Assembly: GCF_900166965.1 (NCBI RefSeq)
Contig: NZ_FUZI01000004.1
Span: 186,001 to 250,000, forward strand
Length of the DNA: 64,000 nucleotides
Direction of reading: 5' to 3'
From: Photobacterium piscicola
GTDB taxonomy: Bacteria; Pseudomonadota; Gammaproteobacteria; Enterobacterales; Vibrionaceae
A program made the position numbers and the translations under genes. Of the stretch, positions 9,955 through 19,731 are shown piece by piece; position 1 is the first letter of the stretch; every line of letters starts with the position of its first letter. The notes under the pieces are model-generated. The model was not told where the DNA came from, ran no database searches, and saw only the letters and a program-made list of their open reading frames with translations.

Positions 9955-11001
9955 GTGGCTTTTAATATTGCCAGCTCACCCCATGCACATAACCGTCGCA
10001 GCACAAGTACCATTATGCGAACGGTTATTTTATGTGCGATTTTTGGTGTTATTGCTCAATGCTATTTTTTTGGTTTGGGAACACTTATCCAAATTGTTTT
10101 TGCATCTCTGTGTGCTCTTGCATTTGAAGCCATTGTACTTAAATTACGCCAACGTCCATTAGCACCTTATTTACGTGATAATACTGCACTATTAACCGGG
10201 GTATTAATTGGTATTTCTATTCCACCACTGGCACCGTGGTGGATCACCGTCATTGGTGTATTCTTTGCGATTGTTGTCGCAAAACATCTCTATGGCGGTA
10301 TGGGACAAAACCTATTTAACCCAGCAATGGTTGCTTATGTAGTGCTATTGATTTCATTCCCTGTTCAAATGACAACATGGTTACCACCAGCATCTTTAAG
10401 TGCTAACCCTGTGACATTTATGGATAGCCTGTCTGCAATCTTTACTGGTTACACCCCTGATGGCTTTAGTATTCAACAACTCAAAATGTCAGTTGATGGC
10501 TACACAATGGCAACGCCATTAGACACCCTAAAGACATCATTAAAAACCGGAATGACGATTGCAGAAGCAATGAAAAAACCAGTTTACGGCACACTAGCAG
10601 GTATTGGTTGGGAGTGGGTTAACATTGGTTTCTTATTAGGTGGTTTGCTACTGCTTAAATTACGTATTATTCAATGGCATATTCCGGTTGCAATGCTAAC
10701 GTCATTACTGGTTATTAGTAGCATTATGCATGTGCTTGATCCAAGTGTCGCAGCTTCGCCGCTATTACATATGTTCTCTGGCGCAACAATGCTTGGCGCA
10801 TTCTTCATCGCCACCGATCCAGTAACGGCCTCAACAACGGTAAAAGGTCGACTGATCTTTGGTGCTTTTATTGGCATAATGATCTATCTCATTCGTACTT
10901 GGGGTGGTTTCCCTGATGGGGTCGCCTTTGCAGTGCTACTCGCCAATTTATGTGTGCCAATCATCGATTACTACACTCGTCCACGCACTTATGGACACTA
11001 A
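9955..11001 (+). CDS. rnfD: Rnf complex membrane subunit RnfD
   Basis: A 348-residue multi-helix inner membrane subunit, homologous to NqrB, that carries flavin. It starts with GTG two bases after the rnfC stop and begins [18 protein letters not shown] flavin-threonine type segment is visible as [13 protein letters not shown] near residue 180; in this family FMN is attached to the threonine of such a motif. It ends three bases before the rnfG start. Confidence 0.96.
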   Translation: MAFNIASSPHAHNRRSTSTIMRTVILCAIFGVIAQCYFFGLGTLIQIVFASLCALAFEAIVLKLRQRPLAPYLRDNTALLTGVLIGISIPPLAPWWITVIGVFFAIVVAKHLYGGMGQNLFNPAMVAYVVLLISFPVQMTTWLPPASLSANPVTFMDSLSAIFTGYTPDGFSIQQLKMSVDGYTMATPLDTLKTSLKTGMTIAEAMKKPVYGTLAGIGWEWVNIGFLLGGLLLLKLRIIQWHIPVAMLTSLLVISSIMHVLDPSVAASPLLHMFSGATMLGAFFIATDPVTASTTVKGRLIFGAFIGIMIYLIRTWGGFPDGVAFAVLLANLCVPIIDYYTRPRTYGH

Positions 11002-11003
11002 TA

Positions 11004-11648
11004 ATGAGTATGCCCATGTTTAAATCCATGAAAAAAAATGGTCTAATTCTGGCTATTTTTGCCTTATTGTCGACAGCATTAGTCTCTCTAACTCACTATT
11101 TAACGGCTGATCGTATTTTTGAACAGCAGCAACAGCAATTACTGAATACACTTAACCAAGTTATTCCTGTCGCAAGCCATGACAACTTACTTTATAAGAG
11201 TTGTACGCTAGTTAAAGATCTACGCTATATCGGCACCAAAACACCGATGCCAGCTTATATTGCGACTCAAGCAGGTAAACCAACAGGGATTGCGATTGAA
11301 GGAATTGCACCGGATGGATACAGTGGCGCAATCAAATTAATTGTAGGCCTTGATACCAAAGGGGTTATCACTGGCGTTCGTATTTTAGAACAGCATGAAA
11401 CGCCAGGACTGGGTGATAAAATTGAAACCACTGTCAGTGATTGGATCTATAGTTTCACAGGTAAGCGAGTCAATGGCGCTAACGATCCTAAATTCCATGT
11501 CCGTAAAGATGGCGGTGAATTTGATCAGTTTACTGGCGCAACCATTACTCCACGCGCAGTGGTTAAAGCGGTAAAAAATATCTCGTTGTACTGGCAAAAT
11601 AATCAACAGCAGATTCTGAACCAGCCACTAGACTGTCCGAGTGAATAA
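11004..11648 (+). CDS. rnfG: Rnf complex flavin subunit RnfG
   Basis: A subunit of about 214 residues with one N-terminal membrane helix and a periplasmic FMN-binding domain. The covalent FMN site is the TGATIT motif ([14 protein letters not shown]) near residue 175. The start taken is the ATG three bases after rnfD. A later ATG at 11016, giving [14 protein letters not shown], fits the family N-terminus equally well. FMN attachment needs ApbE, which is not in this window. Confidence 0.94.
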   Translation: MSMPMFKSMKKNGLILAIFALLSTALVSLTHYLTADRIFEQQQQQLLNTLNQVIPVASHDNLLYKSCTLVKDLRYIGTKTPMPAYIATQAGKPTGIAIEGIAPDGYSGAIKLIVGLDTKGVITGVRILEQHETPGLGDKIETTVSDWIYSFTGKRVNGANDPKFHVRKDGGEFDQFTGATITPRAVVKAVKNISLYWQNNQQQILNQPLDCPSE

Positions 11649-11650
11649 TT

Positions 11651-12355
11651 ATGACAACATCTTATAAAGAGTTGATGAAAAATGGCTTATGGTACAACAA
11701 CCCAACTGTCGTGCAGCTGTTAGGTTTATGTCCATTATTAGCGGTATCATCAACAGCAACCAATGCGCTCGGATTAGGTCTTGCAACGACCATGGTTTTG
11801 GTAATGTCTAACTTTACTATTTCCATCATTCGAAAATGGGTACCATCAGAAATTCGAATTCCTGTGTTTGTGATGATCATTGCATCATTGGTAACCTGTG
11901 TTCAGTTATTAATGAATGCCTATGTCTATGGCTTATATAAGTCATTAGGTATCTTTATTCCATTGATTGTAACTAACTGTATTATTATCGGTCGAGCAGA
12001 AGCCTTTGCCTCAAAAAATAAGCCATTACCTGCGGTATTAGATGGTTTATGGATGGGTCTAGGTATGACATCAGCGCTATTTTTACTGGGTGCTATGCGT
12101 GAAATTTTAAGTAAAGGCTCATTATTTGATGGTGCCAACCGCTTATTAGGTGATTGGGCGTCGGTGCTGCATGTTCAAATATTTCATTTTGACAGTAGCT
12201 TTTTACTCGCGATGCTACCACCAGGCGCATTTATTGGCGTGGGTTTCATGATCGCTCTAAAAAATATCATTGATAAATATAAAGAAAATAAACAATCAAC
12301 CCAAGAACAACAACAACCGAAAGTGGAACGTGCACGTATTACTGATGTTAAGTAA
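11651..12355 (+). CDS. rnfE: Rnf complex membrane subunit RnfE
   Basis: A 234-residue inner membrane protein, paralogous to RnfA and NqrD, beginning [20 protein letters not shown]. The paired-helix cysteines appear in [11 protein letters not shown] and [12 protein letters not shown]. It follows rnfG by two bases and is the last gene of the tight rnf operon; a hairpin lies 27 bases after its stop. Confidence 0.96.
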   Translation: MTTSYKELMKNGLWYNNPTVVQLLGLCPLLAVSSTATNALGLGLATTMVLVMSNFTISIIRKWVPSEIRIPVFVMIIASLVTCVQLLMNAYVYGLYKSLGIFIPLIVTNCIIIGRAEAFASKNKPLPAVLDGLWMGLGMTSALFLLGAMREILSKGSLFDGANRLLGDWASVLHVQIFHFDSSFLLAMLPPGAFIGVGFMIALKNIIDKYKENKQSTQEQQQPKVERARITDVK

Positions 12356-12381
12356 TACCGTATTTGTGACTTTTCAGAACT

Positions 12382-12405
12382 AAAACTGGCTTTTAAGCCA
12401 GTTTT
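12382..12405 (+). terminator. Hairpin after rnfE
   Basis: AAAACTGGC and GCCAGTTTT are perfect inverse copies around TTTTAA. The T run is short, so termination may be partial and some transcripts could read into nth. Confidence 0.65.
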
Positions 12406-12502
12406 ACTCTTGCTATGAATATGCTCAAATATGCCAACTATCCCTATAGGTGCTCACCCTTGATCATGGTGATATTGGCATTATATTGCGTCAGGAAAGA
12501 CT

Positions 12503-13138
12503 ATGAATAATCAGAAACGGGTTCAAATATTAGAACGATTACAAGCCGAAAACCCACACCCACAAACTGAGCTACATTGGACGACACCGTTTGAGTTGTT
12601 AATTTCAGTTTTACTGTCAGCACAAGCAACAGATGTTAGTGTCAATAAAGCAATGGATAAGCTTTACCCTATCGCTAATACACCCCAAGCTATTTTTGAT
12701 CTTGGTGTTGATGGCGTAAAACAATATATAAAAACCATTGGTTTATTTAATTCTAAAGCTGAAAACGTCATCAAAACATGCCGTATTCTATTAGATAAAC
12801 ATAATGGAGAAATTCCTGAAAATCGCGAAGCATTAGAAGCCTTACCGGGAGTGGGGCGTAAAACAGCAAATGTCGTCCTTAACACAGCATTTGGTTGGCC
12901 GACTATTGCAGTTGATACTCATATTTTTCGAGTCTGTAATCGCACCAAGTTCGCTATTGGAAAAAATGTTGAAGAAGTAGAACAAAAGCTACTAAAAGTG
13001 GTGCCTGCTGCATTTAAAGTCGATGTCCACCACTGGCTTATTTTACAGGGCCGTTATACCTGTGTTGCACGCAAGCCCCGTTGTGGTAGCTGTATTATTG
13101 AAGACCTTTGTGAATATAAAGATAAAATTGACATTTAA
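12503..13138 (+). CDS. nth: Endonuclease III (DNA glycosylase/AP lyase)
   Basis: A 211-residue base-excision repair enzyme removing oxidised pyrimidines. Catalytic K120 (GVGRKTANVV) and D138 (VDTHIFRV) are at the E. coli positions. The 4Fe-4S cluster cysteines C187, C194, C197 and C203 show the exact C-x6-C-x2-C-x5-C spacing. nth commonly follows rnf/rsx genes in gammaproteobacteria; here 147 bases and a hairpin separate them. Confidence 0.98.
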   Translation: MNNQKRVQILERLQAENPHPQTELHWTTPFELLISVLLSAQATDVSVNKAMDKLYPIANTPQAIFDLGVDGVKQYIKTIGLFNSKAENVIKTCRILLDKHNGEIPENREALEALPGVGRKTANVVLNTAFGWPTIAVDTHIFRVCNRTKFAIGKNVEEVEQKLLKVVPAAFKVDVHHWLILQGRYTCVARKPRCGSCIIEDLCEYKDKIDI

Positions 13139-13167
13139 AAGTCGACATTTGAACATCATAGCGCTAT

Positions 13168-13198
13168 AAAAAAAGGAGCATCAATATGCTCCTTTTTT
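13168..13198. terminator. Bidirectional terminator between nth and the convergent gene
   Basis: AGGAGCA and TGCTCCT pair around a six-base loop, with A and T runs on the two sides. It can end transcripts arriving from either direction. Confidence 0.9.
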
Positions 13199-13217
13199 GT
13201 TATTCATCACTGTTTAA

Positions 13218-13667
13218 TTACAATGGTTGACAGTCTTTAGTAAAGCCATTTTGTTGACGTTTAGCCGCTAACTCTGCCGCCCCTTTATCAAGCGTATCAA
13301 ATAACTTTTCACGCTGTTGAGGTGACATTTTTTTACCGCCCGCATCTAACGATTGTTGTAATTCTACTTCCGCTTTTTGCTTGTCGCCTTGAAGATAACT
13401 GTCTTGTGCTAGTGCAATATAAGCCATGCTTCGCGCTAAAGGTTGCCCTTCATGACCTAACGCTTGTAATTCCGTGGCTGCACCTGATTGACATAATTGT
13501 TGATTTTTTATTGCTTCAGCAACCGGTTTTAAATTGGCTTTAACAACTTTTTTTACGGTTTCTTTAGTCGTCACAGGAGCTGTTTTTTCAACACTCGTTG
13601 TGTATGTTTTAATTCCAATAATGGCCGCAATAATAATCACGATACCAATGAGTAGACGCTTCTTCAT
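13218..13667 (-). CDS. Membrane-anchored protein of unknown function
   Basis: 149 residues. A short basic start (MKKR) and one hydrophobic helix (about 5-22) suggest an inner-membrane anchor with the rest in the periplasm. A Thr/Lys/Val-rich linker follows, then a helical region with TPR-like character (SMAYIALAQDSYLQGDKQKA). Two cysteines, one mid-protein and one near the end (KDCQPL), could form a disulfide. The ATG at 13667 has AGGA eight bases upstream; an in-frame TTG six bases earlier is less likely. I do not recognise the family. It is convergent with nth and upstream of motY on the same strand. Confidence 0.75.
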   Translation of the reverse strand: MKKRLLIGIVIIIAAIIGIKTYTTSVEKTAPVTTKETVKKVVKANLKPVAEAIKNQQLCQSGAATELQALGHEGQPLARSMAYIALAQDSYLQGDKQKAEVELQQSLDAGGKKMSPQQREKLFDTLDKGAAELAAKRQQNGFTKDCQPL

Positions 13668-13759
13668 ACCCAAGTCCTTATATGATAATTAACACCACTA
13701 TCATAAAATATATTCAAGTAAGCAATGTCAACGCTAGATTAACATTGCACAAGAGCGTC

Positions 13760-14656
13760 TTATGCTTCACTTCTACCTAATGAAATCACCACTCGGCGAT
13801 TTTGATTACGGCCAACAGGAGTCGAATTATCAGCAATCGGTCGTCTTTTTCCATATGCTTCCACCTGAATTCTATTTTCAGGTAAACCTAGCCCTTTAAA
13901 ATAACTTTCAATTTTTGCAGCGCGCTGTTCTGATAAACGTTGCCCTTCAACGGTACCAAGAGCAGCATCGCTATACGCAGCCACCAGCACTAAATCAATA
14001 TCATCGGAATAACGAACATAATCAGCAATTTGTGCCAATCGTTTTTGCGACATATTATCCAGCTTATCACTGTCATTATTATAATGCAGAATAGTGAAGG
14101 CAATATCATCAAAGCTAAATGGCATTAAGTTATTTAAACAATGACTAAAATCTTGATATGACTTATTAAAATTCACCGCAGACAAACCAACTTCCAATTG
14201 TCGTTGCTGCTGTACGGGCCATGTTTTATAACTAAATGTTGGATTACGCCCATCTTCTAATTCCGCTAACATTTGCCACGCAGTATTTCCGCCAATATAC
14301 CCATCAAATTGTTTAAAAAACTTCAAATTTGTCATCGCATAAGCCGCATCACCCGGCATCCATGACGGTGGCATCGATGTAAGCTTAACATTACGCGTCG
14401 CCCCCAATTGACGATTCATTTTTAACTCAAAATGAAGATTCATTTGTTTGCTAGAACGTGCCGAAAATTGCGCACTACCATAACCCGGAATATCATGATT
14501 TAGACGACATTCTAAGGGAGTATCAACAATCACTTGCCATTGTGATTGGCTAGGTTGCGCTAAATAATTTTTAGCCATGGCTGCTGGCATAAAGAAAAAA
14601 ACACTCATGATCAATCCAATTCGCAGCCAAGGTGTTAATAATTCAATTAAATTCAT
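13760..14656 (-). CDS. motY: Sodium-driven flagellar motor T-ring protein MotY
   Basis: 298 residues. A signal peptide ends near AMA (about residue 28). A MotY-specific N-terminal domain (about 30-160) is followed by an OmpA-type peptidoglycan-binding domain (about 175-295) with ..AYSDAALGTVEGQRLSEQRA and GRNQNRRVVI. In Vibrio, MotY forms the T-ring around the polar flagellar basal body with MotX and helps place the PomAB stator. Its neighbour rnt is the same as in Vibrio species. A sigma-28 promoter matching the flagellar class lies at 14712-14738. Confidence 0.93.
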   Translation of the reverse strand: MNLIELLTPWLRIGLIMSVFFFMPAAMAKNYLAQPSQSQWQVIVDTPLECRLNHDIPGYGSAQFSARSSKQMNLHFELKMNRQLGATRNVKLTSMPPSWMPGDAAYAMTNLKFFKQFDGYIGGNTAWQMLAELEDGRNPTFSYKTWPVQQQRQLEVGLSAVNFNKSYQDFSHCLNNLMPFSFDDIAFTILHYNNDSDKLDNMSQKRLAQIADYVRYSDDIDLVLVAAYSDAALGTVEGQRLSEQRAAKIESYFKGLGLPENRIQVEAYGKRRPIADNSTPVGRNQNRRVVISLGRSEA

Positions 14657-14711
14657 TTCATAACCAAATTAGAAGAAAATAATACAGCAACAATGACAAC
14701 AGTATGCCTCT

Positions 14712-14738
14712 ATATCGGCACCCATGACGTGAGCTTTA
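14712..14738 (-). promoter_or_regulatory. Sigma-28 (FliA) promoter for motY
   Basis: On the motY strand the sequence reads TAAAGCTC, 11 bases, GCCGATAT. The flagellar sigma-28 consensus is TAAAGTTT-N11-GCCGATAA. Spacing is exact and 13 of 16 bases match. The -10 element lies about 56 bases before the motY ATG. Confidence 0.85.
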
Positions 14739-14857
14739 GCCTTGTCTTACTGTATAGAAATATCAATGCATTCAATTCGAGAACGATCGCGAACAGCAAT
14801 GAAATTAAGCTATTAATCTGCCATAATACCTGATTCTATTATTTTGACAGCAGTGCT

Positions 14858-15520
14858 ATGAGCCAAGATAACCAATTCAATACCCTAAAAAGTCGCTTTC
14901 GCGGCTACTTTCCTGTCGTCATTGACGTTGAAACTGCAGGTTTTAATTCAAAAACTGATGCCTTATTAGAAATTTGTGCTGTCACTCTACAAATGGATGA
15001 AGATGGTTGGTTAAAACCTGCAACAACCCTTCATTTCCATGTTGCACCTTTTGAGGGCGCGATTTTACATAAAGAAGCCTTAGAATTTAATGGTATTCGC
15101 GACCCATTTAGCCCATTACGTGGTGCAGTATCAGAAGAAGTGGCACTGAAAGAAATTTATAAGCAAATCAGAAAAGAACAAAAACACACTGATTGCACAC
15201 GAGCGATCATGGTGGCGCATAACGCAACGTTTGATCATAGTTTTGTAATGGCGGCATCAGAGCGCGCAAAACTAAAACGTAATCCATTCCATCCTTTTGC
15301 GACCTTTGATACTGCGGCGCTAAGTGGTTTAGCATATGGACAAACAGTGCTAGCTAAAGCTTGTCAAACTGCAGAAATTCCATTTGATAACCGTGAAGCA
15401 CACTCAGCGTTATACGATACCGAACGCACCGCTGAACTGTTTTGTAAAATAGTCAATAAATGGAAACAATTAGGTGGGTGGCCGCTATGCACTCCCACAG
15501 AAGAGCCATCAGTAGAGTAA
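14858..15520 (+). CDS. rnt: Ribonuclease T
   Basis: A 220-residue DEDD-family 3'-5' exoribonuclease that trims tRNA and stable RNA ends. D23 and E25 sit in [11 protein letters not shown] second motif contains HNATFDHSF, and the last acidic motif is [13 protein letters not shown]. Length and motif positions agree with E. coli RNase T. It is divergent from motY and followed by a terminator. Confidence 0.97.
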   Translation: MSQDNQFNTLKSRFRGYFPVVIDVETAGFNSKTDALLEICAVTLQMDEDGWLKPATTLHFHVAPFEGAILHKEALEFNGIRDPFSPLRGAVSEEVALKEIYKQIRKEQKHTDCTRAIMVAHNATFDHSFVMAASERAKLKRNPFHPFATFDTAALSGLAYGQTVLAKACQTAEIPFDNREAHSALYDTERTAELFCKIVNKWKQLGGWPLCTPTEEPSVE

Positions 15521-15547
15521 ATCTCAATCATTCAGCAGCTCTTGATT

Positions 15548-15573
15548 AAGCCCATCTTAGTATGGGTTTTTTT
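15548..15573 (+). terminator. Terminator after rnt
   Basis: AAGCCCAT pairs with ATGGGTTT around CTTAGT, followed by seven T in total. Confidence 0.85.
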
Positions 15574-15759
15574 ATGCCCCGCAACACTCCATCACTAGTT
15601 ACCTTCACACCTTTCATTGAAAATAATCATCAAAATTAATAATTAGCTCGCATAATTTAACAAATATACAACATTACTCTTATACTAAATCTGTAATGCG
15701 TTTTGTTTTTCCTCATGGATGAATAAAAAATGAAATAATGATCGTTGAGAGGCAGAATA

Positions 15760-17022
15760 ATGTCCGTAAATATACGTTATATTTCCCTTGCTCTTTGTAG
15801 CAGTCTTACCGCCACCTCCGCCTTTGCTGCGGGGTTTCAAGTATCAGAACAATCAGCATCAGGTTTAGGCCGAGCCTTTGCTGGAGAAGCCGCCATCGCC
15901 GATAATCCAGCGGTTATTTCTCGAAACCCTGCTGCAATGACGCACTTTGAAACAATGGCGGTTTCAGTCGTCGGCAGTATTGTTGCACCAGATATTGATA
16001 TTACCGCCCATGACGCTCCCAATGGTGTCCAAACTGCTAAAAATGTTGCACCAATGGCTTTTGTACCTGCTAGTTACTTTGTGATGCCCATCAATGATCG
16101 TCTCTCTTGGGGGGTCGCTTTATTTTCAGGTTATGGCGTAACCACCGATTACCCTGCTGATTTTTATGATGGCACTTCAGCGGGAAAAACCTCATTAGTT
16201 GCCATTAATTTAAACCCCAGTGTCGCTTATAAAGTCACCGAGCAATTAAGCCTTGGCGTGGGAGTCAATGCCGTTTATGCCTCAGCTGAACTCTACCGTC
16301 ACTATGGTCAGAATGCGTTGCCTTTTTATCCTGCAATTAAGCCCAGTGATAAAACAATCAACATGGAAGGTGATACTTGGAGTTGGGGCTGGAATATCGG
16401 TGCATTTTATGAGGTAAACGACAATAATCGTTTTGGTATTGCTTATCGTTCTAAAGTCGATCTCGATTTTAAAGGCGATTTTACTGACTACTCTGGACTT
16501 GTGCTTGGCAGTAGCAATAGAGGTAACACCATCAAAGGCAAACTGCCCGTCGTACTTCCCGCAACCGCTGAGTTATCAGGCTTTCATCAACTCAACCATC
16601 AAATAGCGATTCATTACAGCCTGTTTTGGACCCAATGGAGCAGCTTTAAAGAGTTACGTGCCACTAATTCACAATGTAACTTTGGCGGCCAAATGCCCGG
16701 GGTGTGTTTATTAAAAGATGAAGATTACAAAGATGCATTCCGATGGGCGATTGGCACGACTTATACTCTACATCCCAACGTAACGTTACGGGCTGGGTTT
16801 GCCTATGACGAACAAGGCGGCAAAGCCACACTCAGTATTCCTGATACCGATCGTTTTTGGTACTCGGCCGGCGCAACTTATCACTATAACTCTCAATTAA
16901 GCATTGATGTTGGTTTTAGCTACGTCTATGGCAAAGAGAGTGATTTTATTGAAAATAACGACCGTTTTACGGCCAGCAGCGTTGCTTATATTGGTGCAGC
17001 ACAACTTAACTACGCCTTTTAG
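15760..17022 (+). CDS. fadL: FadL-family outer membrane fatty acid transporter
   Basis: 420 residues. A signal peptide is cleaved after AFA, giving the mature N-terminus AGFQVSEQSASGLGRAFAGE, the hatch motif typical of FadL. The C-terminus (QLNYAF) ends in phenylalanine as outer membrane barrels do. It imports long-chain fatty acids across the outer membrane. The ATG at 15760 is chosen because GAGAGG lies eight bases upstream; a TTG 15 bases earlier is in frame. volA follows after 34 bases, so released fatty acids could be taken up directly. No FadR-like operator was found upstream. Confidence 0.92.
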   Translation: MSVNIRYISLALCSSLTATSAFAAGFQVSEQSASGLGRAFAGEAAIADNPAVISRNPAAMTHFETMAVSVVGSIVAPDIDITAHDAPNGVQTAKNVAPMAFVPASYFVMPINDRLSWGVALFSGYGVTTDYPADFYDGTSAGKTSLVAINLNPSVAYKVTEQLSLGVGVNAVYASAELYRHYGQNALPFYPAIKPSDKTINMEGDTWSWGWNIGAFYEVNDNNRFGIAYRSKVDLDFKGDFTDYSGLVLGSSNRGNTIKGKLPVVLPATAELSGFHQLNHQIAIHYSLFWTQWSSFKELRATNSQCNFGGQMPGVCLLKDEDYKDAFRWAIGTTYTLHPNVTLRAGFAYDEQGGKATLSIPDTDRFWYSAGATYHYNSQLSIDVGFSYVYGKESDFIENNDRFTASSVAYIGAAQLNYAF

Positions 17023-17056
17023 CCCCCATGGATAACAACATTTAATAAGGGAATAT

Positions 17057-19465
17057 ATGAATAAGTATATTTTAACGATACTGACAACAAGTTTAGGGTT
17101 AATCGGTTGTGGTGGTGATAGCAAGATTGAAGGAGCACCCACCCTTGATCCCACTATTACCGAGAGTGTAAACGCAGCCACTAAAATTAATTTTGATTTA
17201 ATCAGCGATCCACAAAACCCTATTCTCGTTCAACCGACGTATTTATTAATGGATAGCCGTGATGGCACCTTAAATACCGAAGCCGCAGCCGTCGATCCAA
17301 ATAATAGTAGTGATCCATTAGTCGCCATGGGACAAACGGATGGTTGGAGTACGAGTCAACCGCTACAATTGCAATTCGTCGGTGTGGATCTTGATACAAC
17401 AACCTTAAATAATAGTTTTTATTTAATTGAATCAATTAATCCGACCAATGATGCCGACACAACAACGCCAATAAAACTCACTCAAGCTAACGGCGACTTT
17501 GCACTCTCTGCATCAGGCACCACTTTAACGGTAGTGCTATTAAAACCATTAAAACCAGCCCATAATTATATGTTTGCTGTCACCAATGATCTGCAAGACA
17601 GTAATGGTGACAAGGTTGGTATGAGCAACACTTATGCAGTATTAAAAGCGCAAGCAACAGCTCCCACTCCAGCCTTAATTCCCGCTCAAACAATCACGCA
17701 CAAAACAGAAACCGAGTTTGAAAAAATAGGCGTCAATAAAGACAGCATTATTTTCTCCAGTTGGTTCACCACCGCCGCTGTTGGCGATGTATTGTTTAGT
17801 GTTAAAGCAGCCACAGCACTTGCCATTCAACAAGGAGCAAACACAGTATGGAAAGGTAGTGCTGTTGCCGATAACGTGACAACCTCTGATTTACGTAACC
17901 TATTTAGCTTCTCTAACCTCACTGACACAAAAACACAGACGCCAGCTGGAAAAGGAGAAATTTACACAGGTACCGTTGCATTGCCCTATTTTTTAAATAA
18001 TAGCGCCGACAACTTTGCAACCACACCTTGGCAGAGCGGTATGCCAAGCATCGCCATTATCAGCTCAGTACTCGCCAGCGGAAGTGATGCTGATAAAGCC
18101 ACAATTATTGCGCAATTGGCAACACTTAATATCACCTCAGCAGATATTGCAGCCGCGGCAGATCCTCAAGTTCAAAGCAAACTCTTGGTTGCATTAGCGG
18201 GGGCTACGCTGACTTTATCGAATGGTGAACAACTTGATCCACAGCGCCTGATCACCCGTTTTAGTCCATTACCAAAATTACAATCAGTACAATATATTGA
18301 TTACACTTTAATTTTACCCACAGCCGCCAAGTGTGACGATATAGGGAAAAATAGCACCACTATTTATTTACATGGTATTACCAGCCACAGAGGCACAGTA
18401 ATCGCACTTGCCGACAATATTATTAATGATCATTGTCAGGCTATTTTTGCGATTGACCATCCTCTACATGGAAGCCGCACTATTGATGGTGTTCCCGGCA
18501 GTGCCAGTGATGGTCATCCTGAATATTATTTAAATTTATCAGCACTTACCGTCGCCCGTGATAATTTACGCCAAAGCACTACGGATATTATTAATTTACG
18601 AGCAACCATTGGCAAAATCCTAACAACAATTATTGAAGGTGACAGTTCTACAATCAATAAATTAGGACATTTAAAAACCTTAAATCCAACCCAAGGCATC
18701 ACTTTCATTGGCCACTCTTTAGGTGCCATTACCGGGGTTAGTGTCGCAAATATTGCTAATCGTAGCCTAGGATCACCACCAATAGATGCCGCTTACTTTA
18801 ATATCAATGCACTTGCATTCGCCAATCCTGGCGGCGAAATTCCTTATCTACTGCTGAATTCAGGTAGCTTTGGTGATTTTGTTAAAGGTAACTTAATGCT
18901 CAGTAGCAATGCTGAATTTAAAGCGTTTTGTGACCAACAATCATTAACGGCTGCGGCGTGTTTTAATGCTTATCAAACACAGTTAATATCACAAGGCGAT
19001 CCCACATCACTCGCCACATTAGCCGCTATTTATACCACCTTTAACCGCTTTGCTTATGCTGCTCAAACTGTATTAGATACCATAGATCCCACCAATCATG
19101 CGCCACAAGTTAGTTCAAATACGGCATTATATTTAGCACAAGTAAAAGATGATGCGACAATTCCTAATATGACACCACTAGGGGCAACCGTTGAGGAGAC
19201 GGATATCTTACAGCCCTATTCTCCTTTTACGGGCACGACCCCTTTAATTGCCGGACTTAACCTCACAGTAACCAATCAATCCATTACTGATCAGTTAATT
19301 CAAGCTGCGGTATTATTTAATCAAGGTGGTCATTCGTCATTACTCGATCCAACCCTAAGCCCTGCAGTCACACAAGAAATGCAACAGGAGATAGCGTCAT
19401 TTGTAAATACAATGGGTAAAAACATCACCATTAACGATAAAAGTGTAATTACGGCAGTACCTTAA
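17057..19465 (+). CDS. volA: Surface lipoprotein lysophospholipase/lipase VolA
   Basis: 802 residues. The lipobox LIGC places the lipidated cysteine at residue 18. A long N-terminal Ig/beta-like region is followed by an alpha/beta-hydrolase domain with the nucleophile elbow GHSLGAITG near residue 555. This is the Pla-1/cef-type extracellular lipase family. In V. cholerae, VolA is a surface-exposed lipoprotein that cleaves lysophosphatidylcholine, and its gene is paired with a fadL homologue as here. The role in lipid scavenging is inferred from that homology and gene order. The putative acid and histidine residues of the triad were not assigned. Confidence 0.9.
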   Translation: MNKYILTILTTSLGLIGCGGDSKIEGAPTLDPTITESVNAATKINFDLISDPQNPILVQPTYLLMDSRDGTLNTEAAAVDPNNSSDPLVAMGQTDGWSTSQPLQLQFVGVDLDTTTLNNSFYLIESINPTNDADTTTPIKLTQANGDFALSASGTTLTVVLLKPLKPAHNYMFAVTNDLQDSNGDKVGMSNTYAVLKAQATAPTPALIPAQTITHKTETEFEKIGVNKDSIIFSSWFTTAAVGDVLFSVKAATALAIQQGANTVWKGSAVADNVTTSDLRNLFSFSNLTDTKTQTPAGKGEIYTGTVALPYFLNNSADNFATTPWQSGMPSIAIISSVLASGSDADKATIIAQLATLNITSADIAAAADPQVQSKLLVALAGATLTLSNGEQLDPQRLITRFSPLPKLQSVQYIDYTLILPTAAKCDDIGKNSTTIYLHGITSHRGTVIALADNIINDHCQAIFAIDHPLHGSRTIDGVPGSASDGHPEYYLNLSALTVARDNLRQSTTDIINLRATIGKILTTIIEGDSSTINKLGHLKTLNPTQGITFIGHSLGAITGVSVANIANRSLGSPPIDAAYFNINALAFANPGGEIPYLLLNSGSFGDFVKGNLMLSSNAEFKAFCDQQSLTAAACFNAYQTQLISQGDPTSLATLAAIYTTFNRFAYAAQTVLDTIDPTNHAPQVSSNTALYLAQVKDDATIPNMTPLGATVEETDILQPYSPFTGTTPLIAGLNLTVTNQSITDQLIQAAVLFNQGGHSSLLDPTLSPAVTQEMQQEIASFVNTMGKNITINDKSVITAVP

Positions 19466-19493
19466 AATTTTATTTGGTAAAACTAACCATAAT

Positions 19494-19522
19494 AAAAGCG
19501 GGTTAAATACTCGCTTTTTTTT
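19494..19522 (+). terminator. Terminator after volA
   Basis: AAAAGCG pairs with CGCTTTT, followed by further T residues, 28 bases after the volA stop. Confidence 0.85.
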
Positions 19523-19731
19523 ATCATATAAAACAATATGATATTTTCATATGACCGTTGTTAGATATAAATATCAGCATAAAATTAGTGCTCGACAAAT
19601 GCTGAAAATCAAGCACACTGTGAGATATGAGATCAAAGTCTCATATATAACAATTAAATCGCGTGTTGCAGTGATTATCACTGACAAACAAACGAAGTAA
19701 TAATGCAAACAACGGATGGAACTCACGTTTT

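Noticed and set aside
19625-19646. ATATGAGA/TCTCATAT hairpin upstream of the YuiF-like gene as an operator
   Set aside because: Eight-base arms with a short spacer occur many times by chance in 64 kb; no known regulator consensus fits.
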